Of a stretch of DNA of 64,000 bases, positions 1 to 7,380 are shown in pieces (the first letter of the stretch is position 1; every line of letters starts with the position of its first letter). Under the pieces are notes generated by a model that did not search any database, was not told where the DNA came from, and worked only from the letters and a program-made list of their open reading frames with translations. The position numbers were made by a program, and so were the translations under genes. The stretch is from Acinetobacter wuhouensis (GTDB lineage Bacteria; Pseudomonadota; Gammaproteobacteria; Pseudomonadales; Moraxellaceae): the NCBI RefSeq assembly GCF_001696605.3, contig NZ_CP031716.1:2604001-2668000 (forward strand), given 5' to 3'.

Positions 1-2988
1 GCCATAGACACACATATATGCCCCACCAATACCCACAGCATTTTCAGGCGTCCAAGTCCGAGCAGGATTATATTTAGTGGTCACTAAACGCTGACGTGGG
101 TCAAGCGGTGTGGCAACGGGCGCACCGAGATATACATCACCTAAACCCATAACCAAATAGTTGGCACTATACACCACATCTTTAACCGCTTGTTTGGATG
201 CCAAGCCATTGATACGGCGAATAAATTCAACATTATCAGGACACCACGGCGCATCTGGACGTACAATTTGGGTATAACGCTCTGTTGCCAATTGCGTTTG
301 TGAATCTTCCCAAGCCAAAGGCAGATATACTGTTCTCGAAGGAACTTGCATATTGTCAATATTTGGCAATTCAGCTTCTGCTTTTTGAAGCTGCGCCAAT
401 AATTCAAGTTGATCAATTTTGATTGAGTCAAAATGAATCTGTAGTGATCGAATCCCAGGTGTGAGGTCAATAATACCTTGAATATTCTGTTCTTTTACCC
501 ATTGCATCAAGGCATGAATACGGAAACGAAGATTTAAATCAAGGACTAATTCACCATATTCCACAAGTAAATAACTATTTCCTGCAGGACGATAAGTCAC
601 ACTTGGTAAATCATCTTGTCCATCCAATGTCGCCAAAACAGCATCATTTAAGGTCTCCATTTCAGCATGTAAAGATGGATTAAAATCAATCATTGCTGTG
701 TCAGATGCGCTAATACTTTGATGATATTTTTGATCTAGAGCTTTGGCTTGCGCATAACTCACAGGAATGAATTTTACCTTATCACCTGCTTTCAGCTGAC
801 CTATTTTCCAAAGCTCAGAATGGATCACCACCGCAGGGCATACAAAACCACCTAAACTTGGACCGTCTGGCCCGAGAATAATCGGCATATCACCGGTAAA
901 ATCAATTGCGCCAATCGCATAGGCATTGTCATGAATATTAGAAGGATGCAAGCCTGCTTCGCCACCATCCTCACGTGCCCATTCAGGTTTTGGCCCCACC
1001 AAACGAATCCCTGTACGACTGGAGTTATAGTGAATTTCAAATTCATTGGCAAAAAAAGTATCTATATCTTGTTTGGTAAAGAAATCTGGCGCACCATGTG
1101 GACCATACATCACCGCAATGTCCCAACTATGGCTAAAGCTTGGGATATTTTGAGTGTCTAACTGCGTTGACTCTGCTGAGGAATATGCTGTGATCGGCAA
1201 CATATCTCCGATCAATAAATTACGTCCTGCATGACCGCCAAATTGTCCCAATGTAAATGTCGCTTGTGAACCTAAATATTCAGGTACATCAAAACCGCCT
1301 TTAATCCCGATATAACTTCGGCAGCCTGTCATGATCGTACCGCATTTTAAGACCTGACCTTTTTTGACATTGATAGTCTGCCACATCGGCACATTGACGC
1401 CATCAAGTTTTGATGGCATTTCACCACCTGTAATTACAATTTGGCTATCACAATGGAACTTTAAACTTGGCCCCTGCAAGGTACATTCAAGTCCCGCGGT
1501 ATTTTTTGCATTGCCTAATAACTGATTGGCAACGCTTAAACTCAATGGATCAATTGCACCTGATGGTGGTACACCGACATCCCAATAGCCCAAACGTCCA
1601 TCTACATCTTGGATTGAAGTTTGAATCCCTGATTGTAACACTTCAATTTTTTGGGTTTTCCATTCAAAGTTATTTAAAAAACGTGTGGTTTGTGTCCCCG
1701 CTTTAAACACGTCACCATCAACAATATTTTGTAAATATTCAAGATTGGTTTCAATGCCTGCGACTTTCGTTTTTGCCAAAGTGTCAATCATGGCTTGAAT
1801 TGCAGATTCACGACTGTCACTTGTCACGATAATTTTAGCAATCATCGGATCATAAAAAGACGAGACATTTGAACCTGTTTCAACCCATGTTTCATTACGA
1901 GCATGGTCATCAAATTGCACATGCGTCAGTAAGCCTGCACTCGGTTGGAAATTTTTGATCGGGTCTTCAGCATATAAACGTACTTGGATGGAATGACCTT
2001 TTGAACTTAATTTGTCAATCGGTGCAACCCAATCGCCACTGCCTAAAGTGATCATCCATTCAACTAAATCAACACCAAAAACTTGCTCCGTCACACCGTG
2101 TTCTACTTGTAAGCGAGTATTTACTTCTAAGAAATAGAATTCTTGCGTGTCCGTATCCATGACAAATTCAACCGTACCTGCGGAACGGTAATTCACAGAC
2201 TGCATCAGTTGAATCGCAACATCTTGGATATATGCACGTTGTTGATCATTCAAATGCGGTGCAGGGGTTTCCTCTATTACTTTTTGGTTACGTCGTTGTA
2301 CCGAACAATCGCGTTCACCCAAAGCCAGGATTTGTCCCTCACCATCACCAAAAATTTGCACTTCGATATGTCGTGCATTTTGGACAAATTTTTCTAAATA
2401 TAATCCTGCATCTTTGAAATTGGCTTGGGCTAGGTATGAAACAGTTGCGTATGCTTCTTTAAGTTCTTCGGCATTCCACACCAAGCGCATACCAATCCCA
2501 CCGCCACCTGCGGTACTTTTGAGCATGACGGGGTAGCCAATACGCTCAGCTTCAAGCAGTGCTTCTGTTTTATCTACAAGTAATTGACTACCAGGCAATA
2601 AGGGAACATTGGCTTGAATCGCCAATTCACGCGCCGTATGTTTTAAGCCAAATGACTTCATTTGCGCTGAGTTTGGACCTAAAAATACAATGCCTTGCGC
2701 TTCACACAAATCACAAAACTCTGCATTTTCAGAAAGAAAACCATAACCTGGATGAATCGCTTCTGCACCTGTTTGCATTGCGACATCTAAAATCTTATCG
2801 ACATTTAAATAACTTTGACTTGCAGGAGAATCACCAATAAATACAGCTTCATCCGCTAAAGTGACATGTAAGGAATCACGATCAGCTTCTGAATAGACCG
2901 CTACAGATTGAATACCCAACTTTTTAAGTGTACGAATCACTCGGCAAGCAATTGCACCACGATTGGCGATCAGGACTTTATTAAACAT
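1..2988 (-). CDS. uca: Biotin-dependent urea/guanidine carboxylase, partial
   Basis: ATP- and bicarbonate-dependent carboxylase of the urea carboxylase family. The frame is open from ATG 2988 to the window edge (996 codons), so roughly the last 200 residues, including the biotinyl domain, are missing. The N-terminal half is a biotin carboxylase: an ANRGAIACRV start, an ATP-grasp glycine loop GGGGIGM near residue 160, and EVNTRLQVEHG near 286. It is followed by the two carboxyltransferase halves related to KipA and KipI (for example LGPDGPSLGGF). It starts 2 bp after the upstream DUF1989 gene and is the third gene behind a guanidine-I riboswitch. In this context family members carboxylate guanidine better than urea, so guanidine carboxylase is the likelier function. 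That substrate call is inference from context; the enzyme family is certain. Confidence 0.9.
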   Translation of the reverse strand, partial: MFNKVLIANRGAIACRVIRTLKKLGIQSVAVYSEADRDSLHVTLADEAVFIGDSPASQSYLNVDKILDVAMQTGAEAIHPGYGFLSENAEFCDLCEAQGIVFLGPNSAQMKSFGLKHTARELAIQANVPLLPGSQLLVDKTEALLEAERIGYPVMLKSTAGGGGIGMRLVWNAEELKEAYATVSYLAQANFKDAGLYLEKFVQNARHIEVQIFGDGEGQILALGERDCSVQRRNQKVIEETPAPHLNDQQRAYIQDVAIQLMQSVNYRSAGTVEFVMDTDTQEFYFLEVNTRLQVEHGVTEQVFGVDLVEWMITLGSGDWVAPIDKLSSKGHSIQVRLYAEDPIKNFQPSAGLLTHVQFDDHARNETWVETGSNVSSFYDPMIAKIIVTSDSRESAIQAMIDTLAKTKVAGIETNLEYLQNIVDGDVFKAGTQTTRFLNNFEWKTQKIEVLQSGIQTSIQDVDGRLGYWDVGVPPSGAIDPLSLSVANQLLGNAKNTAGLECTLQGPSLKFHCDSQIVITGGEMPSKLDGVNVPMWQTINVKKGQVLKCGTIMTGCRSYIGIKGGFDVPEYLGSQATFTLGQFGGHAGRNLLIGDMLPITAYSSAESTQLDTQNIPSFSHSWDIAVMYGPHGAPDFFTKQDIDTFFANEFEIHYNSSRTGIRLVGPKPEWAREDGGEAGLHPSNIHDNAYAIGAIDFTGDMPIILGPDGPSLGGFVCPAVVIHSELWKIGQLKAGDKVKFIPVSYAQAKALDQKYHQSISASDTAMIDFNPSLHAEMETLNDAVLATLDGQDDLPSVTYRPAGNSYLLVEYGELVLDLNLRFRIHALMQWVKEQNIQGIIDLTPGIRSLQIHFDSIKIDQLELLAQLQKAEAELPNIDNMQVPSRTVYLPLAWEDSQTQLATERYTQIVRPDAPWCPDNVEFIRRINGLASKQAVKDVVYSANYLVMGLGDVYLGAPVATPLDPRQRLVTTKYNPARTWTPENAVGIGGAYMCVYG

Positions 2989-2990
2989 TT

Positions 2991-3644
2991 TTATGCTCCT
3001 TCTGCTTCACGCACGATCAATTGAATTTGAGTTGGATTATAGGCATTACATGGATTATTCAGCTGAGGACAATTTGAAATCAGTACGATTAAATCCATTT
3101 CAGCCTGAATTTCGACGTATTTTCCTGGTGCAGAAATTCCATCATCAAACTTCAATGCACCATCCTCAGTCACAGGAACATTCATAAAAAAGTTAATGTT
3201 TGGTCCGATATGTCTCACATTTAATTCATGTTTTAGTGCAATTGGATGCTTCGCCAAAGCGTACATGAAGTTATTTCGGCAACTGTGCATCGGATACTTA
3301 TCATGTGAATAACGCACTGTATTACTTTCGCATGAACATGCACCACCCAATGTGTCATGACGACCACAATTATCATCATGAATCACAGCGATCGGACGAC
3401 CAAAATTACTATATAAAGTTGTGCCTTTTTCCAAATAAATTTGTTGATTCATCGCCAATGTATCTGTTGCGCTATAACGTTCATCTGGATTTTCAGCACT
3501 GATAAAGAGCGTATCTACAGCCTGATTTCCCTCAAGATCAACAATACGGAAAAATTGCCCTTTTTTAACTTCACACATCCATGCTTCGCCGGCTGGACAC
3601 ACTTCACTGAGCACTGTTTTTTCAAAAGATTGTAAAATTGTCAT
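2991..3644 (-). CDS. cgdB: Carboxyguanidine deiminase-type subunit (urea-carboxylase-associated protein 2, DUF1989)
   Basis: A 217-residue DUF1989 protein, annotated in many genomes as urea-carboxylase-associated protein 2. Proteins of this pair form a heteromeric carboxyguanidine deiminase that turns carboxyguanidine into allophanate. Visible features are the DLEGNQAVDTLF block near residue 36, an HDDNCGRHDTLGGAC stretch near 89-103 rich in potential metal or catalytic residues, and PVTEDG near 157. The central His/Cys-rich segment is better preserved here than in the neighbouring paralogue. It lies 18 bp downstream of the other subunit gene and 2 bp upstream of the carboxylase, so all three are one transcript. 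The cgdB symbol is assigned by gene order and is tentative. Confidence 0.8.
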   Translation of the reverse strand: MTILQSFEKTVLSEVCPAGEAWMCEVKKGQFFRIVDLEGNQAVDTLFISAENPDERYSATDTLAMNQQIYLEKGTTLYSNFGRPIAVIHDDNCGRHDTLGGACSCESNTVRYSHDKYPMHSCRNNFMYALAKHPIALKHELNVRHIGPNINFFMNVPVTEDGALKFDDGISAPGKYVEIQAEMDLIVLISNCPQLNNPCNAYNPTQIQLIVREAEGA

Positions 3645-3662
3645 GGTTATTCTCCTGCTGGC

Positions 3663-4412
3663 TTAAACATTACTTTCAAGTGCGTAATAACGTGCGTTAT
3701 TTGCATAGGCACGTTGATTTTGCGGACACGAATCACGACAAATATCATGCTCACTCAAAGGCAAAGCTTTAAATAATTGCATATTCACATCGGCAGGTTG
3801 ATAACGATCACTATTGTCTAAGGCATGCGGTGCAGCGGACAGAAATACCAAACAATCCATCTCAAAACGCAGTTCAATCACTTGATTGGTACGATCAGCA
3901 TGGATATATGACAACTCACCACAATCATTGGGAGTAACTTTTGAAAATAAATTGACAGTAGCACTCAAATCTTTTTGAGCGAGTGAGAATTTCGCCATTT
4001 CGACCAATAAGCCATCCAAGCCACTTTGGTACATCTCATTTCGAGCATCTTGAAAGGTACAACTTCCGAACTGCTTTTTAATATATTCAGGACGACTCGC
4101 ACCACAAAAGGCATCGTTCCAACCTTGATCATCATGAATGATGGATGCCATGACACGCCCTAAATCTGAATACAGTGCATGACCTGTCGATAAAAAAGCC
4201 GTATGTTGTCCTTTGAGGCTATCGGGCATGTTGTATCGTTCTAATTGATCTGCTGCATTTACACAGAAGAATGATACGTTGGCATTTTCGCCTAATGATT
4301 TAAATTGGAGTACTGTCCCTTTTTGAATTCGTCCCGACCAATGATGCCCCCCGGGTAAAACTTCACTCCACAAGATTTTGTTATCGCGATATTGATTTGC
4401 ATGTTCGCCCAT
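3663..4412 (-). CDS. cgdA: Carboxyguanidine deiminase-type subunit (urea-carboxylase-associated protein 1, DUF1989)
   Basis: A 249-residue DUF1989 protein (urea-carboxylase-associated protein 1), first gene after the riboswitch. It shares the fold of the next gene: HDDQGWNDAFCGASRPEY near residue 113 matches that protein's HDDNCGRHDTLGG segment but lacks some of its residues, as expected for one half of a heterodimer. The C-terminus adds about 30 residues containing a DICRDSCPQNQ stretch. The start is ATG 4412, with a GAGG Shine-Dalgarno at 4421-4424 that can pair with upstream leader sequence. The proposed role is conversion of carboxyguanidine to allophanate together with its partner; function is inferred from the family and the operon. 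Confidence 0.8.
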   Translation of the reverse strand: MGEHANQYRDNKILWSEVLPGGHHWSGRIQKGTVLQFKSLGENANVSFFCVNAADQLERYNMPDSLKGQHTAFLSTGHALYSDLGRVMASIIHDDQGWNDAFCGASRPEYIKKQFGSCTFQDARNEMYQSGLDGLLVEMAKFSLAQKDLSATVNLFSKVTPNDCGELSYIHADRTNQVIELRFEMDCLVFLSAAPHALDNSDRYQPADVNMQLFKALPLSEHDICRDSCPQNQRAYANNARYYALESNV

Positions 4413-4419
4413 TTGCTCT

Positions 4420-4444
4420 ACCTCATTTAAGGTTAATCCAACCT
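4420..4444 (-). promoter_or_regulatory. Possible translational switch between aptamer and cgdA start
   Basis: Just 3' of the aptamer, AGGTT (4440-4444) can pair with AACCT (4430-4434) around a 5-nt loop. ACCTT (4429-4433) can instead pair with GAGGT (4420-4424), which contains the Shine-Dalgarno of the first gene, around a 4-nt loop. The two 5-bp hairpins exclude each other. There is no U-tract, so control at translation fits better than a terminator. Which state the ligand favours is not readable from the sequence. Confidence 0.4.
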
Positions 4445-4540
4445 CCCGGGCTTTTATCCCTCCGTGTAGCTCAATTGAGCCGTAAACTCTCGGTCACAGC
4501 ACAGCCAATCTTCATTGCGCTGCCGGAACCCTAGTTCACT
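4441..4540 (-). ncRNA. Guanidine-I riboswitch (ykkC-yxkD leader)
   Basis: Read on the minus strand, the leader contains the conserved blocks of the ykkC/guanidine-I aptamer in order: CTAGGGTTCCG at the 5' end (about 4523-4533), GACCGAGAG in the middle (about 4486-4494) and ACGGAGGGATAAAAGCCCGG at the 3' end. The class senses free guanidinium and generally turns on guanidine export or degradation genes. It lies 28 bp upstream of the first DUF1989 gene, and the putative start site of the sigma-54 promoter falls just before it. Boundaries are approximate. Confidence 0.93.
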
Positions 4541-4558
4541 TTATGATGATGAGTAATT

Positions 4559-4574
4559 AGCAAATAGCGTGCCA
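4559..4574 (-). promoter_or_regulatory. Sigma-54 (RpoN) -24/-12 promoter of the guanidine operon
   Basis: The minus strand reads TGGCACGCTATTTGCT, a full match to the sigma-54 consensus TGGCAC-N5-TTGC, with GG and GC elements 10 nt apart. The expected start is about 12 nt further on, near 4548, only some 8-10 nt before the riboswitch aptamer. Sigma-54 promoters need an enhancer-binding activator; nitrogen control (NtrC) is the natural candidate for a nitrogen-scavenging operon, but that is inference. Confidence 0.85.
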
Positions 4575-4700
4575 TTTCAGTATTACGTTTTTTTGTTTTA
4601 GTCGTATTTTTTGAGCTATTCAGGTGCGGGGTTTAATTTTTAATGAGGTTAATGTGCCAACTTTTGGGTCATTTAAATTGAGTTAAATTGTTCAAAATGA

Positions 4701-4722
4701 TGTGCCTTGTCATTTCAGCACA
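4701..4722. promoter_or_regulatory. Dyad upstream of the sigma-54 promoter, possible activator site
   Basis: TGTGC (4701-4705) and GCACA (4718-4722) form an inverted pair about 130 bp upstream of the -24 element, a usual distance for enhancer-binding proteins. It resembles the half-sites of NtrC operators only loosely. Confidence 0.25.
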
Positions 4723-4799
4723 CCATTTTGAAATTTACACACTAGTTATTTTCAAAATGAAATAATTTCAAAAATCAAACATCAGAATTGTGACGTGAC

Positions 4800-5858
4800 T
4801 CAAGGATGAACAATAATTTTAACTGCTGACTCGTTATTGTGAATCAAAGTTTCAAATCCTTGAGCAACCAAATCATCCAGTGCAATTCGTTGGGTAATAA
4901 ACGGTTCTAGATTAATCTTGCCCTGCTCCACCAAACGAATGGTTTCCTGATGATCATTCACATAAGCAATAGTGCCTCGGATATCCAATTCTTTCATCAC
5001 CACGCTATGCACATTGATGGTTGCGGGATGACTCCAGATTGACACGATCACCACGACGCCTGTTGGTTTCATGGCAGCAACCAAGGTATCCATCACTTTA
5101 TTGACACTGCTGCATTCAAAAGCAACATCCACGCCACGATCCTGCGTGATTTTCATCACTTCAGCCACGACATCGACTTGCGAGGGGTCTAATACATAAT
5201 CCGCAACGCCTGCTTCCAGCGCTTTTTCTTTCCGTTTAGCACTGAGTTCAGTGATAATAACTGTCAAACCTTTGGCTTTTAAAATGGCGGATAATAACAA
5301 TCCGATTGGACCTGCCCCACCAACCAGTGCAATATCTCCCGCCTTTGCACCACTTCTAACATAGGCGTGATGACCAACAGATAAAGGCTCAATCAACGCA
5401 GCTTGATCTAAGGGAATATCATTGGAAATCGGATGTACCCAACGGCGTTGCACCGCAATCTTTTCAGACAATCCGCCACCACGCCCACCTAAACCAATAA
5501 AATTCATATCTTTAGATAAATGATAATTGTCATTGGGTCCTGTCGCTACATCATCAGCAATGATATAGGGTTCAACAACCACATGTTGTCCAACCTGAAT
5601 ATCATCCACACCTTCTCCTACAGCATAAACCACACCAGAAAATTCATGTCCCATGGTCACAGGTGCTGACTCTCCTGAAATAGGATGTGGATGCCCACAT
5701 GGTGGTATGAAAATAGGTCCTTCCATAAACTCATGCAAGTCTGTCCCGCAAATCCCACACCAAGCGACTTGTATCCCGACGGTTCCTGCCAAAACTTGTG
5801 GTTCAGGAATATCTTCTATACGAATGTCACCCTTGTCATAAAAACGTGCTGCTTTCAT
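4800..5858 (-). CDS. bdh: 2,3-butanediol dehydrogenase (zinc-type MDR family)
   Basis: A 352-residue medium-chain dehydrogenase that interconverts 2,3-butanediol and acetoin with NAD(H). The catalytic zinc site is present: C37 in CGICGTD and H71-E72 in GHEFSG. The Rossmann motif is GGAGPIG near 178-184. The segment around residues 98-118, where the family usually carries the four structural-zinc cysteines, contains no cysteine. It is the last gene of the aco cluster, 111 bp after lpd. A short-chain acetoin reductase often found at this place in related clusters is absent. Substrate stereospecificity cannot be read from the sequence. Confidence 0.88.
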   Translation of the reverse strand: MKAARFYDKGDIRIEDIPEPQVLAGTVGIQVAWCGICGTDLHEFMEGPIFIPPCGHPHPISGESAPVTMGHEFSGVVYAVGEGVDDIQVGQHVVVEPYIIADDVATGPNDNYHLSKDMNFIGLGGRGGGLSEKIAVQRRWVHPISNDIPLDQAALIEPLSVGHHAYVRSGAKAGDIALVGGAGPIGLLLSAILKAKGLTVIITELSAKRKEKALEAGVADYVLDPSQVDVVAEVMKITQDRGVDVAFECSSVNKVMDTLVAAMKPTGVVVIVSIWSHPATINVHSVVMKELDIRGTIAYVNDHQETIRLVEQGKINLEPFITQRIALDDLVAQGFETLIHNNESAVKIIVHP

Positions 5859-5969
5859 ATTGCTTCCTTCAACATCTTTTTATTGATAAAAATCTGATGG
5901 CTTGTTCTCACAATATTCAGCAATTGAAAATGACGGAACAAGCCTATGATTTAAATGTAAATTGCTCTT

Positions 5970-7370
5970 TTAAATATGAATCGCACGTTGCATCGCTGCC
6001 AATACTGACTCATGCATCGCTTCAGACAACGTTGGATGAGGGAAAATCACCTGTGCCAAACTTTCATCCGTAGCTTCCAAATATTTCGCTATCGCAAAGC
6101 TCTGGATATGTTCAGTCACTTCATGACCGACCATGTGTGCACCCAACAACTCACCAGTTTCCTGATTGAAAATAGTCTTAATAAAGCCTGCTGAGTCACC
6201 CAAAGCCAAAGCCTTACCATTGGCCTGTAAAGGGAACTTCCCTACATTGATACTGTAACCGGCTGCTTTGGCTTTCTGCTCAGTCAAACCAATACTCGCC
6301 ACTTGCGGATGCGTGAAAATACAGCCCGGAATTTGCGTGCGATCCAAAGCATGAACATTGGCAACACCTGCAATTTTTTCTACACATAAAATGGCTTCAT
6401 GACTCGCCTTATGTGCCAAACACGGTGCGCCTGCCACATCGCCGATCGCATAGACACCAACTACATTGGTTTTGCACCATTGATCTACTTTGATAAAGCC
6501 ATTTTCAAATTCAATGCCTAAAGTTTCCAAGCCAAGCTTTTGAGAATTTGGACGTACGCCAATCGCAGACAGTACTTTATCTACAGTGATAACATTAATT
6601 TCTGATGAGGTTTCGACATGACATTGAACTTGACCATTGGTAATTTCAATTTTCTGTACAGCAGCATCCGTCAGAACCTGCATACCCTGCTGTTCAAACT
6701 GTTTTTGTACGTACTTGGCGACTTCCGCATCTTCACTGGGTAATATTTGCTTGGCAATATCGACCAAGGTCACTTGGCAACCTAAATCCTGGTACAAACT
6801 GGCAAATTCACTGCCAATCGCACCTGAGCCAACCACCAAAAGTGACTTAGGCAATTCTTCAGGGATTAAAGCTTCTTTATAGCTCCAAACATACTGACCA
6901 TCGACAGGGACTTGCGGTAAATTGGCAGCTTTAGCCCCTGTCGCCACAATAATATGTGGTGCAGAAATCTGCTGTTTTTGACCTTCAGCATCGGTTAATT
7001 CAAGTTGTTCTTTGGCAATAAATTGCGCCCTTGCGGTAAAAACAGTGACCTGATTTTTTTTCAGCAATTGTCCAATGCCTTGTACCAACTGACTCGATAC
7101 CTGGCGGCTATGCTGTACCAATTGCTGAATATCAAAATCAACCGCACCAACAGTGAAGCCAAACTGACCTGCATGTTTAAGTTGTTGAGCGACCGCTGCA
7201 CCACTCAACAAGGCTTTGGTTGGAATACAGCCCCAATTTAGGCAAATTCCACCCAAATGTTTCTCTTCAACAATGGCGGTTTTCAAGCCCAGTTGGGCTG
7301 CGCGAATCGCAGCCACATATCCACCAGGGCCAGCACCAATGATGATGACATCAAATTGTGTGTCTGACAT
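5970..7370 (-). CDS. lpdA: Dihydrolipoyl dehydrogenase, E3 of acetoin dehydrogenase complex
   Basis: A 466-residue FAD-dependent disulfide oxidoreductase. The N-terminus has the FAD-binding GAGPGGY; the redox pair is C43 and C48 in GGICLNWGCIP; a second Rossmann motif, GSGAIGSEFA, lies near 179; and the C-terminal HPTLSEAMHE carries the catalytic His-Glu of the partner subunit. It reoxidises the dihydrolipoyl arm of the E2 protein encoded 10 bp upstream, yielding NADH. Its place directly after acoC marks it as the acetoin-specific E3, although it could also serve other lipoyl complexes. Confidence 0.93.
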   Translation of the reverse strand: MSDTQFDVIIIGAGPGGYVAAIRAAQLGLKTAIVEEKHLGGICLNWGCIPTKALLSGAAVAQQLKHAGQFGFTVGAVDFDIQQLVQHSRQVSSQLVQGIGQLLKKNQVTVFTARAQFIAKEQLELTDAEGQKQQISAPHIIVATGAKAANLPQVPVDGQYVWSYKEALIPEELPKSLLVVGSGAIGSEFASLYQDLGCQVTLVDIAKQILPSEDAEVAKYVQKQFEQQGMQVLTDAAVQKIEITNGQVQCHVETSSEINVITVDKVLSAIGVRPNSQKLGLETLGIEFENGFIKVDQWCKTNVVGVYAIGDVAGAPCLAHKASHEAILCVEKIAGVANVHALDRTQIPGCIFTHPQVASIGLTEQKAKAAGYSINVGKFPLQANGKALALGDSAGFIKTIFNQETGELLGAHMVGHEVTEHIQSFAIAKYLEATDESLAQVIFPHPTLSEAMHESVLAAMQRAIHI

Positions 7371-7380
7371 GATTATTCTC

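Noticed and set aside
852-1052. 66-residue minus-strand ORF inside the carboxylase
   Set aside because: Out-of-frame shadow of the urea/guanidine carboxylase.
5859-5969. A missing acetoin reductase (SDR) gene between lpdA and bdh
   Set aside because: Only 111 bp are available and no coding remnant is visible; the gene is absent here rather than broken.
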